DNA of 47,908 bases. Origin: Chloroflexota bacterium (GTDB lineage Bacteria; Chloroflexota; Dehalococcoidia; Lucifugimonadales; Lucifugimonadaceae). A program made the position numbers and the translations under genes. The stretch's first letter is position 1. The number at the start of each line of letters is the position of its first letter. The DNA is taken from the NCBI GenBank assembly GCA_029262735.1, contig JAJCYY010000061.1, positions 1 to 47,908 on the forward strand. The letters run 5' to 3'. The notes beneath the pieces were generated by a model that was not told the DNA's origin, did not search any database, and saw nothing but the letters and a program-made list of their open reading frames with translations. Shown here one piece after another: positions 24,851-33,338 of this stretch.

Positions 24851-26833
24851 ATGAATGTGAGAAAACTGAGACCCGCGTATGCCGGTATGGTGATCTCTGC
24901 CTATGCCGCGATTCTTGTTGTGGCGGGACTTCTGGCAACTGGCAACATCGATCTTGCGCGAGCTGCCAGCGAAGAGCACCTGTGTCGTGCCGACACCAAC
25001 GGCGATGAGTTTATCTCCAGAGCGGAAGCCGTATCTGCCGTAACAGCGTTCCTGACATCTTCGCCCGATTGGAAACGCGATCAGGTTACCGATGTTGTCG
25101 CCGCATTCCTCCTGGAACGCATGCTTGACTGTCCTGGCGGTGTCACTGTGCCGGAGCCCCGAACTCCGAACGGTGAAGCGGTCATAGCGCTGGGATCCGG
25201 ATCAGTAAACGATCAGAACGGCCGAAACCAGGCGCAGTCGCCTGAGATCGTTCACTACTACGGTATCGGAGAAACGATGTTCCTCCGCGGGCAGGACGAT
25301 ACAGCGTTGCCGTGGCTTGCTACCGCATGGTCAATTGAAAACGACCTGTCTGGTGCAACACTTACGATCGCGGAGGGCGTGAAGTTCCATGTTGTTGACG
25401 GTAACGATTTTGGTGATCTGACGGCCCATGACGTTGCGTTCAGCATGAATGATGCGAACGCCACCACTAACCCCAACTCAATCCACGGCCAGGCTGGTGA
25501 TTTTGCCGGTTTGTTCAAGGAATGGATTGCGGTCGACGACCGAACCGTCACGTTCGACTTCGAGTCGTTCGACACCATGTGGAAGGACGACTTCCTGAAC
25601 CAGTCAGGTCAAGCGTTTTCAGTTTTCTCCAAGACGGCATTCGACACTATGGGTGAGGATTGGGTGCGGGACAACATTGTCGCTACTGGACCGTACCAGC
25701 CGGTTGAGTGGCTGCGAGACACAAAGCTGGTCATGGAATCGGTGCCTAATCACTGGAAGTTCGTACCCAGGACGAATCGCATTTGGATCCTGGAAATTGC
25801 TGATCCAGCCACTCGAGTCGCAATGCTTCGAACTGGAGAAGCTGATGTTGCAGATATCGATCCTGCAGATGCCTCTCAGTTCGTCAGCGGAGGATTCGGT
25901 GTTGCCAGCACGGGTAACGGGAATCAGGAAGGTCTTTTCTTCTCAGGCAATCTGTGGGAAAGGTTCAGTGCACGCGAGGGCGAAGGTGAAGGTGAGCCGA
26001 ACGAAACGCTGCTGACACGGGGCACTTACGTGCACGACTTCCCGTGGATCGGAAACCCGTTCAGTACGAACGACCCCGGGGACATGGAAGAGGCTCGCCT
26101 TGTTCGCAGGGCGCTTGCAATTGCCATCGATCGCGATGCCATTGTTGAAAGCGTGCTTGGTGGTATCGGCAAGCCGAACATGGTTCAGTACTTTTCGACG
26201 GATCACCCGAACTGGGATTCAAAATGGGATTACTACTACGATCCAGATGAGGCAAGGAGCATCATCTCAGGCCTTCAGGATGCTAACTACTTCAGAGGCG
26301 TAAATGACGGCAACAATCTGAACGGCAATGCTTTCGAGATTCCCATCTACTCTCAAAACGGAAACACGACTATTCGAGGAGATATTGCGGACGCAGTGGC
26401 TGGATTCTGGGCTGAATTGGGCCTTGAGACCTACAGCTTGAAGTACACGTATCGGCTGTTCCGGCCAGGTATTGTCGGGCGAACCAATGTGCTCCCATGG
26501 ATCACTGCCTGCGACCTAGGACGGGAGTCTACTCTATGGCATGAGCCGAAGGGCCTTGTCCAGTCTTCATTGAGTCGTGGTGGGTTCAGTTGCGGCTTTG
26601 AGAGTCCTGAGATTACCGAATTCTACCGGCGCATGGCACACGCTCCAGATCAGGCCGCTGCAACGCAGGCCGCAAATGAATACCTGGACTACGTGTACTT
26701 CTGGAACCTGCAGCCGGGTGTGGTGACGATTCCAAACGACGTGTACTACAACCCGAACAAGATCGCTTCCTGGGACATGGGCAAATCTTCGACTTCGAAG
26801 ACCGGTAACTACTGGAATCTAGAGTTGCAATAG
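24851..26833 (+). CDS. Peptide ABC-type substrate-binding protein (family 5) with N-terminal EF-hand module, copy 2
   Basis: Tandem paralogue of the preceding gene, also exactly 660 residues, sharing the layout and long identical stretches (for example NPNSIHGQAGDFAGL and NEYLDYVYFWNLQPGVV). Seen: hydrophobic N-terminal segment (13-32) and AxAS cleavage-like site; EF-hand module Cys45 to Cys94 with canonical loop Asp48-Glu59; family-5 binding-protein body with LTAHDVAFSMNDA, VATGPYQPVEW, and a LAIAIDRDAIVESVLGG segment. The insertion REGEGEGEPNETLL distinguishes it. Conserved cysteines in ITACDLGRE and FSCGFESPE match copy 1, suggesting a disulfide in the C-terminal lobe. Probably a duplicated solute receptor with altered specificity; last gene of the tightly spaced run. 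Confidence 0.92.
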   Translation: MNVRKLRPAYAGMVISAYAAILVVAGLLATGNIDLARAASEEHLCRADTNGDEFISRAEAVSAVTAFLTSSPDWKRDQVTDVVAAFLLERMLDCPGGVTVPEPRTPNGEAVIALGSGSVNDQNGRNQAQSPEIVHYYGIGETMFLRGQDDTALPWLATAWSIENDLSGATLTIAEGVKFHVVDGNDFGDLTAHDVAFSMNDANATTNPNSIHGQAGDFAGLFKEWIAVDDRTVTFDFESFDTMWKDDFLNQSGQAFSVFSKTAFDTMGEDWVRDNIVATGPYQPVEWLRDTKLVMESVPNHWKFVPRTNRIWILEIADPATRVAMLRTGEADVADIDPADASQFVSGGFGVASTGNGNQEGLFFSGNLWERFSAREGEGEGEPNETLLTRGTYVHDFPWIGNPFSTNDPGDMEEARLVRRALAIAIDRDAIVESVLGGIGKPNMVQYFSTDHPNWDSKWDYYYDPDEARSIISGLQDANYFRGVNDGNNLNGNAFEIPIYSQNGNTTIRGDIADAVAGFWAELGLETYSLKYTYRLFRPGIVGRTNVLPWITACDLGRESTLWHEPKGLVQSSLSRGGFSCGFESPEITEFYRRMAHAPDQAAATQAANEYLDYVYFWNLQPGVVTIPNDVYYNPNKIASWDMGKSSTSKTGNYWNLELQ

Positions 26834-27060
26834 ACAAATAGAGGTAGACAGACCCGGCAGGCGACTGATCATGTGAGGCTGGCGCTTGCCATTTGTGAGT
26901 ACAAGAAAGTCGCATAGCTCGCTGTGTTGGTCTGAAATAAATAGCTTGTTGAACGTTGTCGACAAAGCTATTTGTGACGTGCAGCTTCAGGAGACAGAGT
27001 AAGGGAATGTAAGGATGCTATCAATACTATGATCGCATTCTTCTTCGAATCCACAATAAT

Positions 27061-27549
27061 GTGAAAAGAAGGTATTATTTGAGGCCATTTCACGTGGCTG
27101 TTCGTCGACTTCGTATTTTTATGTTTGGTCCTAGTTCGAGCGATTTTAGTCGTAATATATCACTGTATTTCGGCGTTGCGATGCTCGGCGTCATAGTCGC
27201 CTGTAGTTCATCTGGTGATGAACCCGACAATGCCGCCGTTTCTCGCGTTCTGTCCAGCAGTAGCGCACCACCTGGAGCGGAAATCACCGTCACACTGCAA
27301 CCAGACGGCATCGGTGGATTTTTTGCGGTACAGGAGTCGATTGGTGACCTGGAAATACTGTCGAACACCGCAGACAGCGTTCGAGATGGCGTGTTCGTGC
27401 AACTCGAAGAGCGCGCTATCGACTACACGGTGCGAATTCCGAGTACCGCTCAGCCTGGCTCGACTTTCGTCATTTCAGGTCAATTCTGGTCGGATCCTGA
27501 GGCCCGGAAACCGGTGCTACCCGGCGAATCTGTGATCTTGGTCCGGTAG
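27061..27549 (+). CDS. Small lipoprotein with a single WEDPG-family domain
   Basis: A 162-residue protein whose frame opens with GTG at 27061; ATG codons at 27121 and 27181 are possible starts and none has a good ribosome site. Seen: a basic N-terminus, a hydrophobic segment ending in the lipobox VIVAC (the Cys would be lipidated) and a Ser-rich spacer. One complete copy of the domain repeated nine times in the giant protein follows: VTLQPDGIGGFFAVQESIGD, EILSNTAD, YTVRIP, FVISGQFWSDPE. The domain is more divergent here (SDPE for EDPG). It lies 227 bp after the second binding protein in a locally AT-richer stretch, so it may have its own promoter. Probably a membrane-tethered stand-alone version of the domain; function unknown. 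Confidence 0.75.
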   Translation: MKRRYYLRPFHVAVRRLRIFMFGPSSSDFSRNISLYFGVAMLGVIVACSSSGDEPDNAAVSRVLSSSSAPPGAEITVTLQPDGIGGFFAVQESIGDLEILSNTADSVRDGVFVQLEERAIDYTVRIPSTAQPGSTFVISGQFWSDPEARKPVLPGESVILVR

Positions 27550-28111
27550 TCCAAGAGCCGTACGGCGTCAGACAGATTACATCGAACCCAGCGACTCCAA
27601 TGTTGGCGCGACAACTGAGCGAGTGTCGACTTCAAAAAGCATCTGCATTACCGGGCGAAACGGGATTAGTCAGACTCAGGTTACGCTTTGATGCTGTGAG
27701 TTGTGTCACCAGAACGAAGAAAACGAATCGCAGCACAACGGCACTATTTCGGCCATACATCTCCGCACGTAATCCGAATACGCAGTTCAAGATTCATTGC
27801 GGTTTCGTATCTCAATCAAATTTCGACGTGCTTATCGGGAATATCGACACATTCCCATTATTTATGGTAATTTCACACAGATATCACACATCAACACCAA
27901 AAATGAGCTATGCTCCCGCAACTCAATGCATCCAGATATTGATCGGGTGATGAGAGTGTTGCGTCTATGGTTTGTCTTTTCCGGTTCGGGTCACTCGCAA
28001 GGCCTTCACGGCAAATACGAATGGACGTGCACTTCACAGAATGGCAGGACGAGGATGTAGTGGTCAAAATTCGAGCTAGATCGTCTGAGTTATAGGACTA
28101 AGAGGTGGGCA
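27550..28111. other. 560-bp interval without a recognisable gene
   Basis: AT-richer sequence. Two short plus-strand frames occur but have no ribosome sites, protein-like composition or recognisable motifs. The right end carries AAGAGGTGGGC just before the ATG at 28112. No strong hairpin or repeat was seen. Confidence 0.6.
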
Positions 28112-30694
28112 ATGAGCCCGATAAACGCATCGACTCTGAGGATACGGCGACTACCGGTATTGACGCTGGTCGCAATGGCGATACTGGCAATAGCGGTGTC
28201 GACGGCCGTCAATTCACCGGTGCAGGCCGCTGCCGGGAAGATCTACGTTACCAATGAGTGGTCCTTGATCACCAACGAGCCTGCTCCACCCGGCCCATAC
28301 ACCTTCAGCAACACCGTATTTTCCACTTACGGAGACGACCCTCTCGTAGGCCTGAACACAGGCCGAATCATCAAGCCCGGATCAGACGTCGTCAAAGTTG
28401 TGATTGTTGACTCAGAGTTGAATCCGCCGGTGCCGATAGCAGTCACGAACTCGTCAAACATCACGCTCATCACCGGTGGATCGAATGACACCATCAGCAC
28501 AACCGTTGGTAATACGGCCGTCATTGAGTTGACCGGGCTTGGTACAAGTTCTCCAATCGCAGGGAGTCTTGCTGACGTTCAGGCGAACACGGTCCTGAGT
28601 GTGGATGGCGGCACCACGAACCTCACTGGAACCCAGCTATCGATCATCAGTTTTTTCCGTGGAAATGCACTAGGTGATCCCTGGATCCGGGTAGTTGTCA
28701 ACGTCTCGGGTCCCTACGTACTCAATTACATCCAGTACGAGACCGCAGTTGTGGGTTCTGCCCTTGTCACCGTTAAAAGCGACCTGGAGAACACTGACAT
28801 TACCTTCCTCGCTAAGGAGACGGGGATTGGTACCGGCCGGTTTGAAGGCTTCATCCAGCTGATTGAAAATGGCGTTACTAAGATCAGTGGTGACGGCTCA
28901 ACCGCTGCCTCAACAGGTGCGTCTGGAGCCGTCGACGTATATGCCGGTGCCGGCCCGATTTCGGTGTCGTTCAAGGACAATGCCAGTAACACGCAAGAGA
29001 CACTAGTGTCCATCGACAATGCCGCTCCGGTGAACACTGTGACTAGTCCCTCGCCCGGTTCGGCAACTCAGGACAGAACTCCCATATTCAGCGGGACCGT
29101 TGTCGATGCAGGTTCCGGTTTGATGATCAATGAATTTGACGCTAGATGGGACAACACCGACGACCCGAACGACTCGGTACCGGTTATTAACGTTGTTAAC
29201 GGCAACGACGTTGCAGCCGACGTACAGTCACTCAACGTCTCCACAACCGGCGCGGTTGACGGAGATTTTGCGTTCAGCTTCTCCTGGTCGCCGCCATTTG
29301 CAATCCCGGACGTGCCTGGTTCCGTGGACAACATCGTCGATTGGGTGATCGTCTCAGCCGATCTTGCCGGTAACGTCGGCTTGTCCGATGTCGATCCGGC
29401 CACTAATGGCGTTCAGTTGCCTACAGTGAAGATCGATACTATCAATCCGGGGTTTACACACATCACTAACGACCACAAAACTGGTCTCGCCTGGAACGGT
29501 ACAAATGAAGTGGTAGCTCGGAACTCGCTGAGAGTTGCATTCAACGATGGCCTGACGAATGTCCAGCCGTCCGACTTCACAGTAAAGTTGGATTCCGGGG
29601 CTGTCTTTGTGCCAACCAGCGTCACTGTGGTGAACACGCTTGTGGACGCAGACGGTATTCCCTTCAACGTCTTCGACTCGAACTCTTTTACGTTCGACGA
29701 ACTTCTGAAACCACTCAGCAGCGCGGCCAGAAGCGCTGTGTACTTTGAGCTCGCTGCAGACCTCGCCTCTAACGACACCCCGCTGGTGAGCATCCAGGAC
29801 GCCATCTCTGACCTTGCAGGTAACGTTGAAACTCTCGGTGACCGAGAAGTTTCCGACGGCCTCGGTCCTTTGCTCATAGTTACGCTATCCGGAGGATCAG
29901 GCACCGGGACCGGTGACGAAGGACCGGATCAACTTACGCGGGACCAAATGAGCATCGGCGTACAGAGCGACGAATCTCTGTCCGCTCAACCGTTCGTCCA
30001 GGTGTTCTCGGATGTAGGTGATGTGGACGACACTCCGACGGCTCTCGCGCAGGGCACCAACATCTGGACGGCAACGTTCCAATCGGAAGGCGATGCCGAC
30101 GGCAAGCGTGCCGTCAAAGTTACGGCTACTGACATCAGGGGCAACACAAGTACGCTCGGTTCGGACGACGCAGAGAATCCCGGTACTCCAGTGTTCCGCC
30201 TGGACACCTGGATCCCCAATCCGGTGATCTCTCTCGATCCTGCCGATGCTCCTGATAGCCGGGTCACGCCTTCCGTACGACCTCAAATCACCATCAATCA
30301 CATCGTTCCAGGCGAGGCATCGACGGTCACGCTGCTGGACGTCCAGCTTGACGGCGTACAGGTGGAAGGCGATTTCGTTCGCCTCAGCAATGGACGTATC
30401 CACAGGTTTACACCTTCAGTTGATCTTGCCGTAGGTCAGCATCTGCTTGTGATTCCTACGACCGGTGCTGTGGATGCGGCTGGAAACGAAACGGTCATGT
30501 TCCAGTACGAGTTCACCGTCGATCCGCCGGCTTCGGCTGTATGTCGGGCTGATATCAACCCGACCGGTTTAATCGAGCGATTTGAAGCGGTCGATGTTGT
30601 GGTGTCGTATCTGCTTGGCAGGGGCGAGTGGACACGGGCCGAGGCGATCGAGGTGCTAACCGCGTACCTGTTGCAAACGCCGCTCAACTGCTGA
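28112..30694 (+). CDS. Secreted Ig-like surface protein with C-terminal EF-hand module
   Basis: An 860-residue exported protein. Start ATG at 28112 with AGAGGTGGG upstream. Seen: signal peptide (about 1-41, ending VQAA); a long beta-rich region with sequences such as SPSPGSATQDRTPIFSGTVV and DNAAP that mark bacterial Ig-like domains, repeated in looser form (NPVISLDPADAPDSRVTPSV) toward the end; then a cysteine-bracketed EF-hand module at the extreme C-terminus, Cys811 to Cys860 (the last residue), loop Asp814-Glu825. No membrane anchor is present, so it is either released or held through the EF-hand module. It is the last plus-strand gene of the cluster, followed by tandem repeats and a terminator. 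Function unknown; adhesion or surface-layer role inferred. Confidence 0.84.
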   Translation: MSPINASTLRIRRLPVLTLVAMAILAIAVSTAVNSPVQAAAGKIYVTNEWSLITNEPAPPGPYTFSNTVFSTYGDDPLVGLNTGRIIKPGSDVVKVVIVDSELNPPVPIAVTNSSNITLITGGSNDTISTTVGNTAVIELTGLGTSSPIAGSLADVQANTVLSVDGGTTNLTGTQLSIISFFRGNALGDPWIRVVVNVSGPYVLNYIQYETAVVGSALVTVKSDLENTDITFLAKETGIGTGRFEGFIQLIENGVTKISGDGSTAASTGASGAVDVYAGAGPISVSFKDNASNTQETLVSIDNAAPVNTVTSPSPGSATQDRTPIFSGTVVDAGSGLMINEFDARWDNTDDPNDSVPVINVVNGNDVAADVQSLNVSTTGAVDGDFAFSFSWSPPFAIPDVPGSVDNIVDWVIVSADLAGNVGLSDVDPATNGVQLPTVKIDTINPGFTHITNDHKTGLAWNGTNEVVARNSLRVAFNDGLTNVQPSDFTVKLDSGAVFVPTSVTVVNTLVDADGIPFNVFDSNSFTFDELLKPLSSAARSAVYFELAADLASNDTPLVSIQDAISDLAGNVETLGDREVSDGLGPLLIVTLSGGSGTGTGDEGPDQLTRDQMSIGVQSDESLSAQPFVQVFSDVGDVDDTPTALAQGTNIWTATFQSEGDADGKRAVKVTATDIRGNTSTLGSDDAENPGTPVFRLDTWIPNPVISLDPADAPDSRVTPSVRPQITINHIVPGEASTVTLLDVQLDGVQVEGDFVRLSNGRIHRFTPSVDLAVGQHLLVIPTTGAVDAAGNETVMFQYEFTVDPPASAVCRADINPTGLIERFEAVDVVVSYLLGRGEWTRAEAIEVLTAYLLQTPLNC

Positions 30695-30740
30695 GGCCAG
30701 GCTTCTGAGAGGTCAGGCTTCTGAGAGACCAGGCTTCTGG
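30693..30740 (+). repeat. Three tandem 16-bp repeats
   Basis: AGGCTTCT recurs at 30699, 30715 and 30731, within units like GAGGTCAGGCTTCTGA. It overlaps the stop codon of the preceding gene and lies just before the terminator hairpin. Confidence 0.8.
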
Positions 30741-30752
30741 AATGTATGACAC

Positions 30753-30785
30753 GGCACCGTCTGCCGAGACGGCGCCTTGTTCTTA
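30753..30785 (+). terminator. Rho-independent terminator of the surface-protein cluster
   Basis: GGCACCGTCT and AGACGGCGCC pair with one mismatch around GCCG, followed by TTGTTCTT. It sits 60 bp after the last plus-strand gene and before the convergent sigma-factor gene. The remaining sequence to 31059 shows nothing else. Confidence 0.75.
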
Positions 30786-31059
30786 GCGACTGAAAGACTG
30801 TCGCAGTAGTCGTTCATGTCGGCTCGGCAAACCGAGTCTCGGCAACCAGTCCCGTACCGCGTTCTACGTCAACCCTGTCCCGTCGTCCCGCTGAAAGAAC
30901 CAGGGTCTCTTACATTCACCTTTGGCTAGCTCTGGAGGCGGTTGTTAGCGATGAGATCGTTGCCGCACAGGTGAGGGGTGTTTGCCGCAAAACAGAGCCG
31001 CATCCGACGGTGAATCGCCGCGCGGCCGGTTACCCCTGCCCGCTCAATGATTTGAGATC

Positions 31060-31698
31060 TCAGATTGATGTGGCCATCATTGATCGGAGTGATTTGAGGC
31101 CGCGGTATTGTAGTGCGCGTACGGCTTCCACCGACTTGTCCAGCTGGCCAGCAACTTCGCCGTGTGACATCCCTACGAGGAAACGGAACGTGAGCACTTC
31201 TCGTTGCTCATCCGGGAGCCGCAGTAGGGCTTCACGGATATACCGCTGCTGCTCTGCAATTTCGAGCGAGCTTTGCGGGCAGCGCTGCGGATTTGTGTCG
31301 ATCTTGTGCATTGCCAGGCCATCCAACGGCTCTGTCTTCTTCCGCTTACGGAGACGGTCGACTGCGTGATTATGTGCAATTCGGAATAGCCAGGAATCGA
31401 ACCGCTCGGGCTGGCGCAATTTTCGTAGTTTTCGCCAGGCCGTGACGAACACTTCGCCAACCGACTCTTCAGTGTCAGCCGGGTCCAGTAGCAGCGAGTT
31501 CAGGTACTTGGAGATCTTTGCGGATCGAGTTTGGAACAGATAGGCGAACGCGGTTTGGTCGCCCGCAGCAGCGGCATTGACGTTTTCGATGTCGAGTAGT
31601 TGTTGAGGATTATTGGAGCTATCGCCCGCTCGATCTCGAACGCGCTCACCGGACCTTTCTGGCAGGAATTGCCCACCGATTGCCGAATTAGTTGCCAT
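31060..31698 (-). CDS. ECF-type (sigma-70 family) RNA polymerase sigma factor
   Basis: Extracytoplasmic-function sigma factor, 212 residues from the ATG at 31698, which has GAGG six bases upstream. Upstream in-frame codons run into the repeat-coding end of the neighbouring gene and give an Arg-rich sequence that is not real protein. Seen: a 30-residue polar leader; sigma region 2 with FAYLFQTRSAKISKYL, DTEESVGEVFVTAWRKL and DSWLFRIAHNHAVDRLRKRKK; and region 4 with ALLRLPDEQREVLTFRF, GMSHGEVAGQLDKSVEAVRALQYRGLKSLR. It would direct polymerase to a small stress regulon. Its start lies inside the last codons of the upstream putative anti-sigma gene (11-bp overlap), so translation is coupled. Confidence 0.92.
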   Translation of the reverse strand: MATNSAIGGQFLPERSGERVRDRAGDSSNNPQQLLDIENVNAAAAGDQTAFAYLFQTRSAKISKYLNSLLLDPADTEESVGEVFVTAWRKLRKLRQPERFDSWLFRIAHNHAVDRLRKRKKTEPLDGLAMHKIDTNPQRCPQSSLEIAEQQRYIREALLRLPDEQREVLTFRFLVGMSHGEVAGQLDKSVEAVRALQYRGLKSLRSMMATSI

Positions 31699-32872
31699 TG
31701 CTACCCTCGGGCGGCTCAGGCGTCTCGGTTGGTTCTGGCGGCTCCGGCGTCTCTGTCGGTTCGGGCGTCTCCGTGGGCTCAGGTGTCTCTGTCGGCTTGG
31801 GAGTCTCCGTGGGTTCAGGTGTTTCTGTCGGCTCAGGCGTTTCGGTCGGTTCGGGAGTCTCGGGTGGTTCGGACGTTTCCGTCGGCTCCGGCGTCTCAGT
31901 TGGCTCCGGCGTTTCGGTCGGCTCAGGAGTCTCCGTCGGTTCAGGTGTTTCAGTCGGCTCCGGTGTTTCCGTGGGTTCCGGCGGCTCAGGTGTTCCAGCC
32001 GCACCTGGTGTCACCGACGCGTCAGGCGATTCTGCATCGTCTGACGAATCTTCGATCGGACCGGCCGTTGGCGGAGGGTCTAGTGAGGAGTTCCCAGCGG
32101 ATTCCGATCTGCCCCCGGAGCTGTCGCTACTTTCGGTACCTCGACCCGCCACCGCCACGCTCACTCCGGTTGCCGTTACCTCAACTGGCGCACCGCCCTC
32201 GCTGTCTTCACCCGGTGGCCGGCCTGACTGAGAGGTGCTGTCCGCCAGGATCGCTGAACCACCATTGGCTGAACCCGGATCGCCCTCGACCAACGGTGCC
32301 AGACCGTTGAAGTAACCGTCACTAGAACCAGCGCCGTCACCCGCTTGATCGATGGAATCGGTGTTATCCGGATTGGCAGGCAAGGACTCGGCCAGCGGAC
32401 CGGCACCGTTAACACCGCTCGCGGGCATTCCACTTGAATCCCGGTTCTCTAACGCCGCGTCCCCGGCATCGTGAGATTGAGGCTTCTGACTCGCCGCACC
32501 ATCACCATGGACGGCTACAAACTCGGGCTTTCCAGATTCACCCGCTTGCTGCGCACCTTGCAACGGATCGATTACCAGCAGTGTGAAGAACAGGAATGCG
32601 AGGACGATTGAAACGGCGATAACTGCGTACCGCAGCGACGCTGAAGGAAATGGCATCGACACCGACCGGTCGATTGCAACTTGCCACCATAACCGATGGG
32701 GCTGAATTCTCGATTCGATTCGTCCCCAGATATTCTCAGTAGAGACGTCCGGCTGTCTGCGCCAGAAGTCCGCCAGGAAGGCAGCGGCGTTGGCTTCATC
32801 ACGCGAAAGATCCGCCGTGGCGTTGTTACGCTGTGGCGAATTCTCGTCTCGGTCGATCCTTCCGTCGGCCAT
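31688..32872 (-). CDS. Single-span membrane protein with PTETPE-repeat tail (putative anti-sigma factor)
   Basis: A 394-residue protein not assigned to a named family. Seen: a hydrophilic N-terminal part (about 1-78) with the helix DEANAAAFLADFWRRQPD and a Trp-rich juxtamembrane region; one transmembrane helix (about 80-102, VIAVSIVLAFLFFTLLVID); an acidic Gly/Ser-rich region of about 180 residues; and a tail of about sixteen PEPTET-type hexapeptides. Topology predicts a cytoplasmic N-terminus and an external stalk. Partnership with the overlapping ECF sigma gene makes an anti-sigma or sensor role likely, but the zinc-binding HxxxCxxC motif of ZAS-type anti-sigma factors is missing and it lies upstream of the sigma gene rather than downstream. 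No strong ribosome site precedes the ATG. Confidence 0.75.
   Translation of the reverse strand: MADGRIDRDENSPQRNNATADLSRDEANAAAFLADFWRRQPDVSTENIWGRIESRIQPHRLWWQVAIDRSVSMPFPSASLRYAVIAVSIVLAFLFFTLLVIDPLQGAQQAGESGKPEFVAVHGDGAASQKPQSHDAGDAALENRDSSGMPASGVNGAGPLAESLPANPDNTDSIDQAGDGAGSSDGYFNGLAPLVEGDPGSANGGSAILADSTSQSGRPPGEDSEGGAPVEVTATGVSVAVAGRGTESSDSSGGRSESAGNSSLDPPPTAGPIEDSSDDAESPDASVTPGAAGTPEPPEPTETPEPTETPEPTETPEPTETPEPTETPEPTETSEPPETPEPTETPEPTETPEPTETPKPTETPEPTETPEPTETPEPPEPTETPEPPEGSNGN
31706..31990 (-). repeat. 18-bp tandem repeat coding PEPTET hexapeptides
   Basis: About sixteen 18-bp units with many synonymous differences, coding Pro-Glu-Pro-Thr-Glu-Thr variants (with TSEPPE and TPKPTE exceptions). 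It forms the extracellular stalk of the membrane protein. The same DNA stays open in other frames, which extends the apparent sigma-factor frame. Confidence 0.85.
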
Positions 32873-32944
32873 CTGACTAGCTACTTGCGAATATTCCCGT
32901 TGGCACGATCAACCTTCTGATTCCTAAGACGATACGGGAACTGG

Positions 32945-32982
32945 AAACGTGACGCACCGGCAGAACTCACGTCACGTTTTTG
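32945..32982 (+). terminator. Hairpin followed by T-run
   Basis: AAACGTGACG and CGTCACGTTT form a 10-bp perfect stem with a 15-base loop, followed by TT. It is terminator-shaped but lies upstream of both divergent genes, so it may be an attenuator or an operator rather than a true gene-end terminator. Confidence 0.4.
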
Positions 32983-33045
32983 CAACCGGCTACGTCTACT
33001 AAAAAGGCGGGCAGAGCGTCACCGGCGCGATACCCGGCCGGGCGA

Positions 33046-33072
33046 GCCCTCCGGACACACCCTCCGGAGGGC
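33046..33072. repeat. 10-bp inverted repeat with 7-base loop
   Basis: GCCCTCCGGA and TCCGGAGGGC are perfectly complementary around CACACCC. Very stable, GC-rich and without a T-run. Confidence 0.7.
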
Positions 33073-33338
33073 GAGCCTGAAATCTCGTTATCCACAAGGT
33101 TAATCCTGAGTTATCCGTGGTGCGAAGGGCGACGCGTGCGTTCACGTAAATCACCCCGTTCTGCACACGTAACGAAAGGGTAATCAAAGCGGTCATACTC
33201 ATATAGTAGGTACAGGTGAAGCAAGCGAGATCGCACCGGCGGTCTCGGGTGTGCTGGCTTCTTGAGACGTTTTGACGTCTTGCCCGGGTTTCGATAGTCG
33301 CGGTCGCGACAGCCTGGAAGAGTCCGGCACAACGGCCG

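Noticed and set aside
27600..28060. Two overlapping plus-strand frames before the Ig-like protein
   Set aside because: No ribosome sites and no coherent protein features; AT-rich intergenic composition.
31699..32004. Arg-rich N-terminal extension in frame with the sigma factor
   Set aside because: It is the out-of-frame reading of the PEPTET repeat DNA of the neighbouring gene. The sigma gene has its own ATG at 31698 with a ribosome site.
33088..33096. Perfect DnaA-box-like sequence TTATCCACA in the hairpin-rich gap
   Set aside because: Only one exact box plus one poor match (33111-33119), with no box cluster, no AT-rich unwinding region and no dnaA/dnaN genes nearby. Chance is the simplest explanation; not an origin.
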